A stretch of 33,093 nucleotides of DNA from Curvibacter sp. (lineage in GTDB: Bacteria; Pseudomonadota; Gammaproteobacteria; Burkholderiales; Burkholderiaceae_C): contig RXJO01000414.1 in NCBI GenBank assembly GCA_003987795.1, positions 1-33,093 on the forward strand, given 5' to 3'. The position numbers and the translations under genes were made by a program. Of the stretch, positions 15,818 to 23,619 are shown one piece after another (position 1 is the first letter of the stretch; each line of letters begins with the position of its first letter). The notes below the pieces were generated by a model. That model saw only the letters and a list, made by a program, of their open reading frames with translations, did no database searches and was not told the DNA's origin.

Positions 15818-17779
15818 TCATGCGGGGGCTGCGCGGCCTTGCTGGCGCACGTAGGCCGCATAGTCGTCGGCGGCGAGGGCCGGGCTCCAGAGCCAGCCCT
15901 GGCCCAGCTCGCAGCCGAGCTCCAGCAACTTGTCGGCCGTGGCCTGGTCTTCGACGCCTTCGGCGATCACCGCCATGCCGAGGCTGCCTGCGATCTGCAC
16001 CACCGCGCGCACAATGGTCTGGTGGTGGGTGTCGGTGCAGATGTCGTGCACGAATGAACGGTCGATCTTGAGGCGGTCCACATCAAATCGGTTCAGGTAG
16101 CCGAGGTTGGAGTAACCGGTGCCGAAGTCGTCGATCGAGAAGGTCAGTCCGAGTTCGTTCAGGCGTTTGAGCAGGCCTGAGAAGCGTTCTGAATCTTCGA
16201 TCAGCAGCGATTCGGTCAGCTCGAGCTCCAGGCGGTTGGCGGTCAGGCGCGCAGAATCGAGGGCATTGAGGATCACCTGTTCGATGTCGCCGCGCTTGAA
16301 CTGGACGGAGGACAGGTTGACCGCCACCGTGATGCCGGGCAGTCCGGCATCGTCCCAGCGCTTGATCTGGCGGCAGGCTTCCTGCAAGACCCAGGTGCCG
16401 ATCTCGACGATCAGGCCGGATTTCTCGGCCGCAGGGATGAAGCGCGAAGGGGGGATCAGGCCCAGGCCCGGTTCACGCCAGCGCAGCAGGGCCTCGCAAC
16501 CCACGATGTCGCCGTTGCGGATGTTGATCTGAGGCTGGTAGTGCAGCTCGAATCGGCCGTGTTCGAGGGCTTGCCGCATGCCGTTGAGCAGGTGCAGGTG
16601 CTCGACGACATTCGAGTTCATGTCTTCGTTGAACAGGCGCAAGGCATTGCGCCCCGCGTTTTTGGCGTGGTACATGGCCGTGTCGGCGCGCTTGACCAGT
16701 TCGGCAAAGTCATGGCCGTCGTCCGGGTACAGGGCAATGCCCAGCGAGCAGGTGGCCGTGACCGAGGCCCCATCGACATGAAATGGCTGGGTGAGGCGCT
16801 TGACGAGCTTGTCGGCCAGGGCTGGTACGTCCAGATCGCTCTGAAGATCCGGGACCAGCACCATGAACTCGTCGCCACCGATGCGGCTCACCACGTCGCC
16901 CTTGCGAACCACGCTCAGCAGGGCCTCGGCCACCTGGCGCAGCAGGGCGTCGCCGGCGGGGTGTCCCAGTGAATCGTTGACGGTCTTGAAATTGTCGAGG
17001 TCCAGGAAAAACACGCCCAGACGTCGCTGGTCTCGGCTGGCCCGGGCGGCCTCGCGTTCGAAATGCTGGGCCATGGCGGCGCGATTGGGCAGGCCGGTCA
17101 GGGGGTCCAGAAACGCCAGGGCCTCCATCTGGCGCCGGGCTTCACGGGCACTGGCCGCCTGCTGATAGGCGTCATGGAGCGCATGGCGCAGGTCGCGGGC
17201 GATCAGGGCGATGGAGGCTCCCACGGCCAGCATCACGACCTCCAGCGAAATCAGGGCGCTCAGGCGCACGGGGCGCACGTGGTGCGGGTGCAGGCCGGTG
17301 ATGTCGCCGAGCGCCACCGCCATCAGGACCAGCGCCGCCAAGGCCGTGGTGGTGAAGAAGAGCGGGCGACTGCCGGCCATGGCCGACACCACCACCGGAA
17401 AGGTCATGGCCATCACGGCTGCGCTGTCGCGAATGCCTTGTTCGAGCCACAGCACCACGCCCACGGTGGCCAGCACCCCCGTGATCAACAGGATCAGGCT
17501 GGCTCGGGCCCGGCCCTGGTAGCTCAGGCACAAGGCCGTGAAGAAGACGCCGAGGGTGACGACCAGCGAGGGCGCTGCCGATGAATGCACCAGCAGCAGA
17601 TCGTTGAGCAACAGCAGCAAGGTGCCCGCCACGGCCATGCCCAGAAACTGCTTGAGCCGGCGCAGGACCAGGCGCCGCCGTTTTTCGAGCAGGTTCTCCT
17701 CCGCGTCGATCTCGGCGCGAGCGGGATGCTCTGGCGGCCCTGTGGTCGGGGGCGCGGTGACGGGGCCGTTAGCGTTCAT
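15818..17779 (-). CDS. Membrane GGDEF-EAL protein, both motifs intact
   Basis: A 653-residue bifunctional candidate. After a hydrophilic N-terminus come about six TM segments (43-66, 70-88, 91-113, 119-136, 139-158, 173-196), a short helix, a GGDEF domain (about 220-380) and an EAL domain (about 395-645). GGDEF is intact (301-305) and an I-site RKGD (292-295) stands exactly five residues before it, predicting feedback inhibition by c-di-GMP. EAL motifs are complete: EALLRW (429-434), VNLSSVQF, ELTES, DDFGTGYSN and IAEGVED. It could make or degrade c-di-GMP depending on its sensor input. ATG 17779 is chosen from domain length; no strong Shine-Dalgarno is seen, and the frame stays open to 17938. 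A strongly AT-rich stretch lies about 100-160 bp upstream. Confidence 0.9.
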   Translation of the reverse strand: MNANGPVTAPPTTGPPEHPARAEIDAEENLLEKRRRLVLRRLKQFLGMAVAGTLLLLLNDLLLVHSSAAPSLVVTLGVFFTALCLSYQGRARASLILLITGVLATVGVVLWLEQGIRDSAAVMAMTFPVVVSAMAGSRPLFFTTTALAALVLMAVALGDITGLHPHHVRPVRLSALISLEVVMLAVGASIALIARDLRHALHDAYQQAASAREARRQMEALAFLDPLTGLPNRAAMAQHFEREAARASRDQRRLGVFFLDLDNFKTVNDSLGHPAGDALLRQVAEALLSVVRKGDVVSRIGGDEFMVLVPDLQSDLDVPALADKLVKRLTQPFHVDGASVTATCSLGIALYPDDGHDFAELVKRADTAMYHAKNAGRNALRLFNEDMNSNVVEHLHLLNGMRQALEHGRFELHYQPQINIRNGDIVGCEALLRWREPGLGLIPPSRFIPAAEKSGLIVEIGTWVLQEACRQIKRWDDAGLPGITVAVNLSSVQFKRGDIEQVILNALDSARLTANRLELELTESLLIEDSERFSGLLKRLNELGLTFSIDDFGTGYSNLGYLNRFDVDRLKIDRSFVHDICTDTHHQTIVRAVVQIAGSLGMAVIAEGVEDQATADKLLELGCELGQGWLWSPALAADDYAAYVRQQGRAAPA

Positions 17780-18001
17780 GGTTCGTCGAGGGCCTGAGGA
17801 GTGCCATGGGCGATCAATTGAGGACGCGCTAAAACGTTGCGGCCTTCTCCTGCCCAGCAGGGCTCTTGTACGCCATGAATAAGATACTAAATAATTTGTA
17901 AATAAATGACTTGAAAAATTTAGTTGTTGTGACGCCACTTAGGTGTGTTTCATTCCGAGCATGATCAGGCGGTGTTGCTCGGATGCTGGCTAAAAACATG
18001 A
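17780..18001. promoter_or_regulatory. Intergenic region with AT-rich patch between GGDEF-EAL gene and EAL remnant
   Basis: The 422-bp gap before galE begins with this gene-free part. Bases 17881-17930 are 41/50 A or T by direct count, against roughly one third A+T around it. This may hold the minus-strand promoter of the GGDEF-EAL gene, or mark an old insertion or recombination scar next to the decayed EAL gene. No clear -35/-10 pair, inverted terminal repeat or target duplication was identified. Confidence 0.45.
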
Positions 18002-18181
18002 CTGTGTCGACGCCGCAATGGAGTCCCAATCGATATCTCTAAAGTGATACCCGCGCTGGCCCGTTCGATGGACGTGCAGATCGTGGCTCAGGGCATCGAG
18101 TCGGAGCAGGACGCCCGGCGGCTGGTGGGCATTTACGACGCTGGCCAGGGCTATTTCTTTGGCAAGCCCGAGCCGGTCTGA
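18002..18181 (+). pseudogene. Remnant of an EAL-domain gene (C-terminal end only)
   Basis: The frame from 18002 to the TGA at 18179-18181 encodes 59 residues whose last 45 or so match the end of an EAL domain: KVIPALARSMDVQIVAQGIE, a short gap, then DAGQGYFFGKPEPV. These align with the family pattern I-x-LA-x-L-x-VVAEGVE followed by GCD-QGY-FGRP. The usual AEG glutamate is Gln. Nothing upstream encodes the rest of the domain, there is no start codon with a Shine-Dalgarno, and an in-frame stop lies at 17999-18001. It is therefore a 5'-truncated relic. Its stop is 20 nt before the galE ATG, so the lost gene probably once preceded galE in the same transcript. It is not a copy of the end of any of the four intact EAL genes here. 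Confidence 0.75.
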
Positions 18182-18201
18182 GAACAACAAGGGATGGAAT
18201 C

Positions 18202-19233
18202 ATGATTTTGCTGACAGGGGGCGCTGGCTACATCGCCAGCCACACGGGCGTGGCGCTGGCGCTGGCCGGCATGCCCTATGTGGTGCTCGACAATTTCTGC
18301 AACAGCGTGCCGGCGGTGCTGGAGCGCATGCACGAGGTGGGTGGGCTCAAGCCCATCCTGGTGCAGGGCGATGTGCGCGACGCAGCCACGCTCGATGCCT
18401 TGTTCGCACGTTATCCGATCCAGGGGGTTGTGCACTTTGCGGGCCTGAAGGCCGTCGGTGAGTCGGTGGCCGAGCCCGCGCTTTACTACGACAACAATGT
18501 GTCGGGATCGGTGACCCTGATCCAGGCCATGCAGCGGGCTGGCGTGAAGACCCTGGTGTTCTCGTCGTCAGCGACGGTGTATGGCAACAGCGATGCCTCG
18601 CCGCTGGTCGAATCGGCCCCGCTGGCGCCCATCAACCCCTATGGCCGCAGCAAGCTGATGGTCGAGACCATCCTGCGCGATGTGGCGGCGGCCAACCCGG
18701 ATTGGCGGGTGGCCTGTCTGCGCTATTTCAATCCGGTGGGGGCGCACACCAGCGGCCTGCTCGGTGAAGACCCCCGGGGGGTGCCTGGCAACCTGATGCC
18801 GTTCATCGGGCAGGTGGCCGTGGGGCGGCGCCCGGCCTTGAGCGTCTTCGGCAACGATTACCCCACACCCGACGGTACCGGGGTGCGCGACTACATCCAT
18901 GTGATGGACCTGGCCGACGGGCACCTGGCAGCCCTGCGCTACCTGCAGGGCGAGCTCACTGGCCGCAACTGCCTGATGGCCAACCTGGGTACCGGGCAGG
19001 GCATTTCTGTGCTGCAGATGGTGCAGGCCTTTGAGCAGTACACCGGGCAGAAGGTGCCTTACGAGCTGGCGCCGCGCCGTGCCGGCGACCTGGCCAGCTA
19101 CTACGCCGACCCAAGCCTGGCCAACCGGGTGTTGGGCTGGAAGGCCCAGCGTGGTCTGAAGGAAATGTGCGAAGACAGCTGGCGCTGGCAGCATCGCAAC
19201 CCGATGGGCTACGGGCAGGGCCCGGCGGCCTGA
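18202..19233 (+). CDS. galE: UDP-glucose 4-epimerase
   Basis: A 343-residue short-chain dehydrogenase/reductase-fold enzyme interconverting UDP-glucose and UDP-galactose with bound NAD, supplying galactose for LPS, capsule or exopolysaccharide. Visible are the Rossmann motif GGAGYIASH (6-14), FSSSATVYG with catalytic Ser123, and the Tyr147-x3-Lys151 pair in PYGRSKLMVE. Further GalE landmarks are YFNPVGAH, GTGVRDYIHVMDLADGH and the C-terminal RRAGDLASYYADP. Length is typical (E. coli 338). AAGGGA at 18189-18194 stands 7 nt before ATG 18202. It lies among c-di-GMP genes, a plausible link to polysaccharide output, but GalE is also a housekeeping enzyme. Confidence 0.95.
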   Translation: MILLTGGAGYIASHTGVALALAGMPYVVLDNFCNSVPAVLERMHEVGGLKPILVQGDVRDAATLDALFARYPIQGVVHFAGLKAVGESVAEPALYYDNNVSGSVTLIQAMQRAGVKTLVFSSSATVYGNSDASPLVESAPLAPINPYGRSKLMVETILRDVAAANPDWRVACLRYFNPVGAHTSGLLGEDPRGVPGNLMPFIGQVAVGRRPALSVFGNDYPTPDGTGVRDYIHVMDLADGHLAALRYLQGELTGRNCLMANLGTGQGISVLQMVQAFEQYTGQKVPYELAPRRAGDLASYYADPSLANRVLGWKAQRGLKEMCEDSWRWQHRNPMGYGQGPAA

Positions 19234-19242
19234 GCGAGCGGG

Positions 19243-19265
19243 CCACGGGCGCTGCGGCGCCCTGG
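19243..19265 (+). terminator. Hairpin after galE
   Basis: GGGCGC (19247-19252), loop TGCG, GCGCCC (19257-19262), extended by CCA/TGG around a single bulged C. It lies 10 nt past the galE stop. No T-tract follows, so it is only a candidate terminator. Confidence 0.45.
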
Positions 19266-19330
19266 TCGCCCCGTCGGTTTGGGCGCACGCCGGAAATCAA
19301 GTCTGTTTTGCTGGTATTTGTCTTCGGCAA

Positions 19331-19353
19331 GGGATCATTTGTGTGATCATTTG
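19331..19353. promoter_or_regulatory. GATCA inverted repeat / tandem GATCATTTG upstream of EAL gene
   Basis: GATCA (19333-19337), 6-bp spacer, TGATC (19344-19348) form an inverted repeat. The same stretch also holds two copies of GATCATTTG 12 bp apart. It stands about 70-90 bp before ATG 19422, a suitable place for an operator. The first ten bases, GGGATCATTT, also occur at 7153-7162, at a similar distance from another EAL gene. Confidence 0.35.
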
Positions 19354-19421
19354 CAGAATCTTGCGAAGTATTTGATTCAGGCTGATGAGCGGCCGGTCAA
19401 ACCTGAAACATCATCGGCGGC

Positions 19422-20936
19422 ATGGCAGATTTTCAAATCTCGTTAGAAATTCTGGCTTTCAGTCTGCTGTGTACCTTCGTGGCGCTGGGCCTGTTGCTGC
19501 GCGAGCGTTGGCGCTCGAGGCGCATCCGGGCCAAACTGGTGACGGTGTCCGAAGAGATGGACACCATGTCGCTCTACGACAGCAACACGGGCTTGCTGAG
19601 CCGCAACGGCATCGAGACCGCGCTGGGCCACTGGATTGCCCGGGCCGACCAGGATGGCAGTGCCTTTTGCGCGGTGTTCCTCAGCATCGACGAGTTCAAA
19701 TCGCACAACCAGGCTTTCGGTCAGGAGTTCGGCGACCACCTGATCCGATTGAGCGCCCAGCGCCTTGAAGCCTTGCTGCCTGCCGGGGCCGATCTGAGCT
19801 GCTTCAACGACGGCGAGTTCGTGCTGCTGCTGTCGGGCAATGGCAACGTGGGGTTGGACACCGCCCGCTTGCTGCTGGAGCGGTTTTCGCAACCCCTGAA
19901 GCACGCCCACGGCACCACGGTGCTCACCTGCTCGATCGGTGTCTCGATCTACCCTGAGCATGGGGCACGGTCGCGCCTGCTGGTCAATGCCTCGATCGCG
20001 GCGCGTCAGGTCAGCCGCCAAGGCGGTGGCGACTTCTGCCTGTATGACCCGCAGATGAGTGCCGACCTGCGCGAGCAGACCTTGCTGGTGGCCGATCTGC
20101 GTCAGGCCATCGAACTGGGGCAACTGGAGCTGTACTTCCAGCCCAAGGTGGATGCCCGAACGCTGCACATCACGGCTGCCGAGGCGTTGTTGCGCTGGCA
20201 TCACCCGCAGCGCGGCCATGTGAGCCCCGCGGTGTTCATTCCGCTGGCCGAGCGCAACGGCCTGATCAACATGATCGGCAACTGGGTGATCGAAGAGGCC
20301 TGCCGCGTGGCCGGGCGCTGGCGCGAGGTGGGCCTGCGCATGCGGGTGGCCGTGAACATCTCGGGCTATCAGATGCGGCAGGAAGACCTGGTGGAGCGCA
20401 TTGCCGATGCCTTGCAGCGTCACCATCTGCAACCAGGGCGCTTCACCTGCGAGATCACCGAGTCGGTGGCCATGGAGGACACCAAGGGCACGCAGCAGAC
20501 CTTCGAGAAAATGCGGGCCATGGGCTTGCATGTGTCGATCGACGATTTCGGCACGGGCTACTCCAGCCTGGCCACCTTGCGCCGGCTGCCGGCCTCTGAA
20601 CTCAAGGTCGACCGGGCCTTCGTGTCTGACCTGGCTGAGAGCGAAGATGCGCGCTCGATTGCATCGTCGATCATCGGGCTGGCCAAGGCCTTGAACCTCA
20701 AGGTGGTGGCCGAAGGCGTGGAAACCCAGCAGCAGTGCGATTCCCTGATGAAGATGGGCTGCGACGAGTTGCAGGGCTATCTGTTCTCGCGTCCCATCCC
20801 CGCCGCCGAGATGGAGCGTCTGGCCCTGGCGGCGCCCAGCGAGCGGCGCGGACCGGGCTTCAGCGATTCGTTGTTCAATGCCACGGTGGTCGCCGATCTG
20901 GCCGATCTTTCTGACTTGGGGGGCGGTTCGCGTTGA
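19422..20936 (+). CDS. Membrane-anchored EAL phosphodiesterase with degenerate GGDEF
   Basis: A 504-residue protein: one N-terminal TM helix (about 8-26), a basic juxtamembrane stretch, a GGDEF-like domain (about 48-210) and an EAL domain (about 220-475). The GGDEF signature is NDGEF (129-133), so cyclase activity is unlikely. The EAL domain is complete: EALLRWHHP (254-262), VNISG, EITES, DDFGTGYSS and VVAEGVET. It should hydrolyse c-di-GMP, unless the GGDEF part serves as a GTP-sensing regulatory domain as in other composite proteins. No separate sensor domain is seen. The Shine-Dalgarno before ATG 19422 is weak. The gene follows galE by 188 bp containing a hairpin and a candidate operator, so it probably has its own promoter. 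Confidence 0.92.
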   Translation: MADFQISLEILAFSLLCTFVALGLLLRERWRSRRIRAKLVTVSEEMDTMSLYDSNTGLLSRNGIETALGHWIARADQDGSAFCAVFLSIDEFKSHNQAFGQEFGDHLIRLSAQRLEALLPAGADLSCFNDGEFVLLLSGNGNVGLDTARLLLERFSQPLKHAHGTTVLTCSIGVSIYPEHGARSRLLVNASIAARQVSRQGGGDFCLYDPQMSADLREQTLLVADLRQAIELGQLELYFQPKVDARTLHITAAEALLRWHHPQRGHVSPAVFIPLAERNGLINMIGNWVIEEACRVAGRWREVGLRMRVAVNISGYQMRQEDLVERIADALQRHHLQPGRFTCEITESVAMEDTKGTQQTFEKMRAMGLHVSIDDFGTGYSSLATLRRLPASELKVDRAFVSDLAESEDARSIASSIIGLAKALNLKVVAEGVETQQQCDSLMKMGCDELQGYLFSRPIPAAEMERLALAAPSERRGPGFSDSLFNATVVADLADLSDLGGGSR

Positions 20937-20971
20937 GCAGACCGAGGTGGTGCCGGAGCACCGCCGGGCGC

Positions 20972-21766
20972 TCAGTCGAAAGCCCAGGCCCCCAGGGCGC
21001 TGGGGCCCACCGCACCACGCCACAGGGGGCGGCCGGGCGCATCTGAGCCGGCGCCGCTGGCCACCATCAAGGGCAGCAGGTGCTCTTCGCGCGGGTGAGA
21101 GGCGAGGCCGCCCGGAGCCCGATGCCATTGGGCCAGCCTTTCGGCACGCTGGGCCTGGTTGCCCTGCAGTGCGGCATCGAGCCAGTCATGGAAATCGTGC
21201 GACAGCGGAGCCGCCAGCGCGAATTGGCGCAGGTTGTGGTAGCTCATGCCCGAGCCGACGATCAGCACGCCCTCGTCGCGCAGAGGCTGCAGGGCCGCGC
21301 CCAGGCGGCTGTGAAGCACAGGGTCGAGGCTGGCCTGCAGCGACATGGCCACCACGGGCACATCGGCCTCGGGGTACATCACCTTGAGCGGAATGAACAC
21401 GCCATGATCCCATCCATAGTCGGCGTCGACCCGGGCTGGCAGGCCAGCGGCCTGGAGCAGCTCTGCCGCCCGCTGGGCGAGCGCCGGCTGTCCGGGTGCC
21501 GGGTAGGTGAGGGCATAGGTCTCAGGCGGAAACCCGTAGTAGTCGTAAATCAGGCCCGGGCGCTCGCCTCCGGTGAAGCTGGGCACCTCGGTCTCCCAGT
21601 GGGCCGTGATGATCAGGATGGCCTGGGGTCGCTCGGGCAGCAGGCTGTCGACGCTGCGCAGAAAATCTTCCGTGGCCTGGTAACGCTGTTTGCGCTCGCC
21701 GGTCATGAAGAAGGAAGGGCCCCCACCGTGAGGCAGGAACAAGGCAGGTTGGCGCGAGGTGGGCAA
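20972..21766 (-). CDS. DODA/LigB-type extradiol ring-cleavage dioxygenase
   Basis: A protein of the 4,5-DOPA-dioxygenase family (LigB superfamily, YgiD-like), a non-haem Fe(II) or Zn enzyme opening catechol-type rings in the cytoplasm. Family landmarks are LFLPHGGGPSFFM (metal His in PHGG), ILIITAHWE (second His), YDYYGFP, DYGWDHGVFIPLKVMYPEADVPVV and GSGMSYHNLR. TTG 21766 gives a 264-residue protein starting just before the conserved first strand, and CCGGAG stands 5 nt upstream. The frame is open to ATG 21859, which would add 31 residues without a good ribosome site, so the start is uncertain. It converges on the EAL gene and diverges from dapD. The physiological substrate is not deducible. 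Confidence 0.85.
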   Translation of the reverse strand: MPTSRQPALFLPHGGGPSFFMTGERKQRYQATEDFLRSVDSLLPERPQAILIITAHWETEVPSFTGGERPGLIYDYYGFPPETYALTYPAPGQPALAQRAAELLQAAGLPARVDADYGWDHGVFIPLKVMYPEADVPVVAMSLQASLDPVLHSRLGAALQPLRDEGVLIVGSGMSYHNLRQFALAAPLSHDFHDWLDAALQGNQAQRAERLAQWHRAPGGLASHPREEHLLPLMVASGAGSDAPGRPLWRGAVGPSALGAWAFD

Positions 21767-21895
21767 GAGAGCTCCGGTGGCGTGCGGCGTTGGGTCGCGA
21801 TGGTACACGTGGGGCCCGGCCGCGCCGCGCTCGGGATGCCCCCATGGCGCCACGGCCATCAGCCCGAGCCTGGGCGAGCGCCGGTGGGGCCGCCT

Positions 21896-21953
21896 TATAA
21901 TCTGCGGTATTTTTCGTCAATATCACCCCGAAGCGGGGCGAAGGAAACTGATA
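21896..21953 (+). promoter_or_regulatory. dapD promoter and leader
   Basis: A perfect TATAAT (21896-21901) lies 53 bp before the dapD ATG, though no TTGACA-like -35 stands at 16-18 bp. The leader has a small hairpin (CCCCG 21926-21930, loop AAG, CGGGG 21934-21938) right before AAGGA at 21941-21945, the Shine-Dalgarno. The hairpin could position or occlude the ribosome site. Confidence 0.55.
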
Positions 21954-23153
21954 ATGAGCCAGACCACCCAGGATTATCCGCAAGACGCCGACGCATTCAA
22001 GCGCATTGTCAGTGATTATCAAGCCACTGCCGCCTATAAAAATCCGATTTTGTTTGCAGTGGGTCGTCAGGTTTATACCGCCAACCGCACGCTGGCCTCG
22101 GTTCGTTATCCGGTGGTCAATGGCCCGGGCCAGAACACCGGCAGTGCCGCGATCCTGATGAAGGTGCTGGGCGTTGAGCCGGTCGGCGTGCAGAACGTGG
22201 TTCTGTCGGCTGCCCAACTGGCCGAGGTGCTGCGTTATTTCGCTCCTTTCGTGAACGACGGCAAGCAGCACCCGAACCTGGTGGCCCTGCAGCAGGCCGC
22301 GGCCCAGCTGGCCGCCGCCCCGGCGGGTGCGGCCTCCGAGATCGTCGCCACCTTCATCTTCGACGACATCGATCCGCAAGGCGTGGAAGACAGCACGCTC
22401 AAGCTTTATGGCCTGAGCAATCGTCATTTCAAGCCGAATCAATTGAATCTGACCAAGATTTTCACCAAATTTCCGAATGTCGCCTGGGTGGGTGATGTGC
22501 CGATGGATTCGGCTGAAATCGATCAGGCTCTGTTGGGCGCTGCATTTGGCAATACCGAATTCGCACCGCACATGGTCGATAAGTTCCCGCTGTATGTGCA
22601 TCGCATCAATGCCGTGAAAATGGGCGTGCGCATCACCGATCAGCACAAGGTGCGTCTGGGTGCCTACCTGGGCGAAGGCACCACCTTGATGCCAGGGGCC
22701 AGCTACATCAACTTCAACGCAGGCACCGAAGGTCCGTCGATGGTTGAAGGCCGCATCAGCTCGTCGGTGTTCGTGGGCGCGGGCACTGACCTGGGCGGTG
22801 GCGCTTCCACCCTGGGCGTGCTCTCGGGCGGCAACAACACGCCGATCTCGGTGGGTCGCAACTGTCTGCTCGAAGTGAACTCGGCCCTGGGCATCCCGGT
22901 GGGCGATGCCGTGATCCTGGCCGCTGAAGTGGCCCTGATGGCCTCGTCGCTGGTCAAGGTCGATGTCGAGGGTCATCCGCTGAACGGCAAGACCGTGAAG
23001 GCCATCGAACTGGTGGGCATCAATGCCGTGACTTTCCGCCGCCACAACCAGACCGGTGGCCTGGAAGTGGTGCGCACCCGCCGCAACATCGATTTCGCCA
23101 AGAAGCTCGACAACGGCGAAGACATCCTGAACGGCGATCTGCACAAGAACTGA
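21954..23153 (+). CDS. dapD: Long-form tetrahydrodipicolinate N-succinyltransferase
   Basis: A 399-residue acyltransferase of the left-handed beta-helix class, most like the Pseudomonas-type DapD rather than the shorter E. coli type (about 275 residues). The reaction is succinyl-CoA plus tetrahydrodipicolinate to N-succinyl-2-amino-6-ketopimelate, in lysine and meso-diaminopimelate synthesis. Recognisable segments are LTKIFTKFPNVAWVGDVPMD, the hexapeptide-repeat region VRLGAYLGEGTTLMP, YINFNAGTEG, MVEGRISSSVFVGAGTDLGG and LSGGNNTPISVG, and the C-terminal FRRHNQTGGLEV. ATG 21954 has AAGGA 8 nt upstream. No dapC or dapE is adjacent. Codon use changes along the gene: bases 22381-22500 are only about 48 % GC by hand count, while the 3' half is GC-rich like its neighbours. 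Confidence 0.88.
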   Translation: MSQTTQDYPQDADAFKRIVSDYQATAAYKNPILFAVGRQVYTANRTLASVRYPVVNGPGQNTGSAAILMKVLGVEPVGVQNVVLSAAQLAEVLRYFAPFVNDGKQHPNLVALQQAAAQLAAAPAGAASEIVATFIFDDIDPQGVEDSTLKLYGLSNRHFKPNQLNLTKIFTKFPNVAWVGDVPMDSAEIDQALLGAAFGNTEFAPHMVDKFPLYVHRINAVKMGVRITDQHKVRLGAYLGEGTTLMPGASYINFNAGTEGPSMVEGRISSSVFVGAGTDLGGGASTLGVLSGGNNTPISVGRNCLLEVNSALGIPVGDAVILAAEVALMASSLVKVDVEGHPLNGKTVKAIELVGINAVTFRRHNQTGGLEVVRTRRNIDFAKKLDNGEDILNGDLHKN

Positions 23154-23231
23154 TGCGCCTGTGGTGCCGGGGTTCGATCCCGGTGCCTGAACCCTTGAGA
23201 TGACGCGGCCGGCCCGGTGAGGGGTGGCCCG

Positions 23232-23618
23232 TCAAAGAGGGGCAGGGAATGCGAACCGGCAGCGCCGGTTTTCGGGCTCTCCGAGCTCAGGGCGTTGCAC
23301 GCCACTGAGTCGCGCTGGGTGCAGCTGCCCGGCACCCCGCAGGCCCTGGGTGCTGCGCCCCTGGACCAGCACCCGGCAGTTCTGTCGGGGCATCAGGGCC
23401 TGCTCAGCCCCGGCGCTGGGCAGTTCAAGCTCCCAGACTTCGCCTGAATCCGTTTGCAATGCCCACCAGGCAAAGGGGGCGTTGCCTTTGCGGCTCAGCA
23501 CACCTTCCCACAGCCCTTCGAGGGCCACTGCAGCGCCGGCCTCACCGCCGGTGGCCAAGCCGCTGGCGCAGCCTGCCAAGGTCAGCACCAGGCCGAGGCT
23601 GCAGCAGAAGCGCCCCAT
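23232..23618 (-). CDS. Small lipoprotein coupled to the M30-like protease gene
   Basis: A 128-residue protein with a signal peptide ending in the perfect lipobox LAGC (Cys17), hence a lipidated outer- or inner-membrane lipoprotein. The mature part contains two further Cys residues, at about 80 and 119, that could form a disulfide. It has no domain I recognise. Its ATG follows the TGA of the upstream protease gene after a single base (TGACATG) and lacks its own Shine-Dalgarno, so translation is very likely coupled. That suggests a partner, inhibitor or chaperone role for the protease, but this is inference from position only. Confidence 0.75.
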   Translation of the reverse strand: MGRFCCSLGLVLTLAGCASGLATGGEAGAAVALEGLWEGVLSRKGNAPFAWWALQTDSGEVWELELPSAGAEQALMPRQNCRVLVQGRSTQGLRGAGQLHPARLSGVQRPELGEPENRRCRFAFPAPL

Positions 23619-23619
23619 G

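Noticed and set aside
13832-16057. 741-codon plus-strand frame opposite the REC-EAL gene and the end of the GGDEF-EAL gene
   Set aside because: Spans two real minus-strand genes and their gap, with a motif-free Gly/Asp/Val-rich product.
17780-18001. Insertion-sequence remnant in the AT-rich gap
   Set aside because: No transposase fragment, terminal inverted repeats or target-site duplication could be seen.
23163-23187. tRNA-like T-arm (GGGGTTCGATCCC) downstream of dapD
   Set aside because: The stem pairs only as a 5-bp hairpin with loop GTTCGAT; pairing fails in true T-arm register, and no acceptor, D or anticodon arm is found on either strand. Treated as a chance hairpin in a convergent gap.
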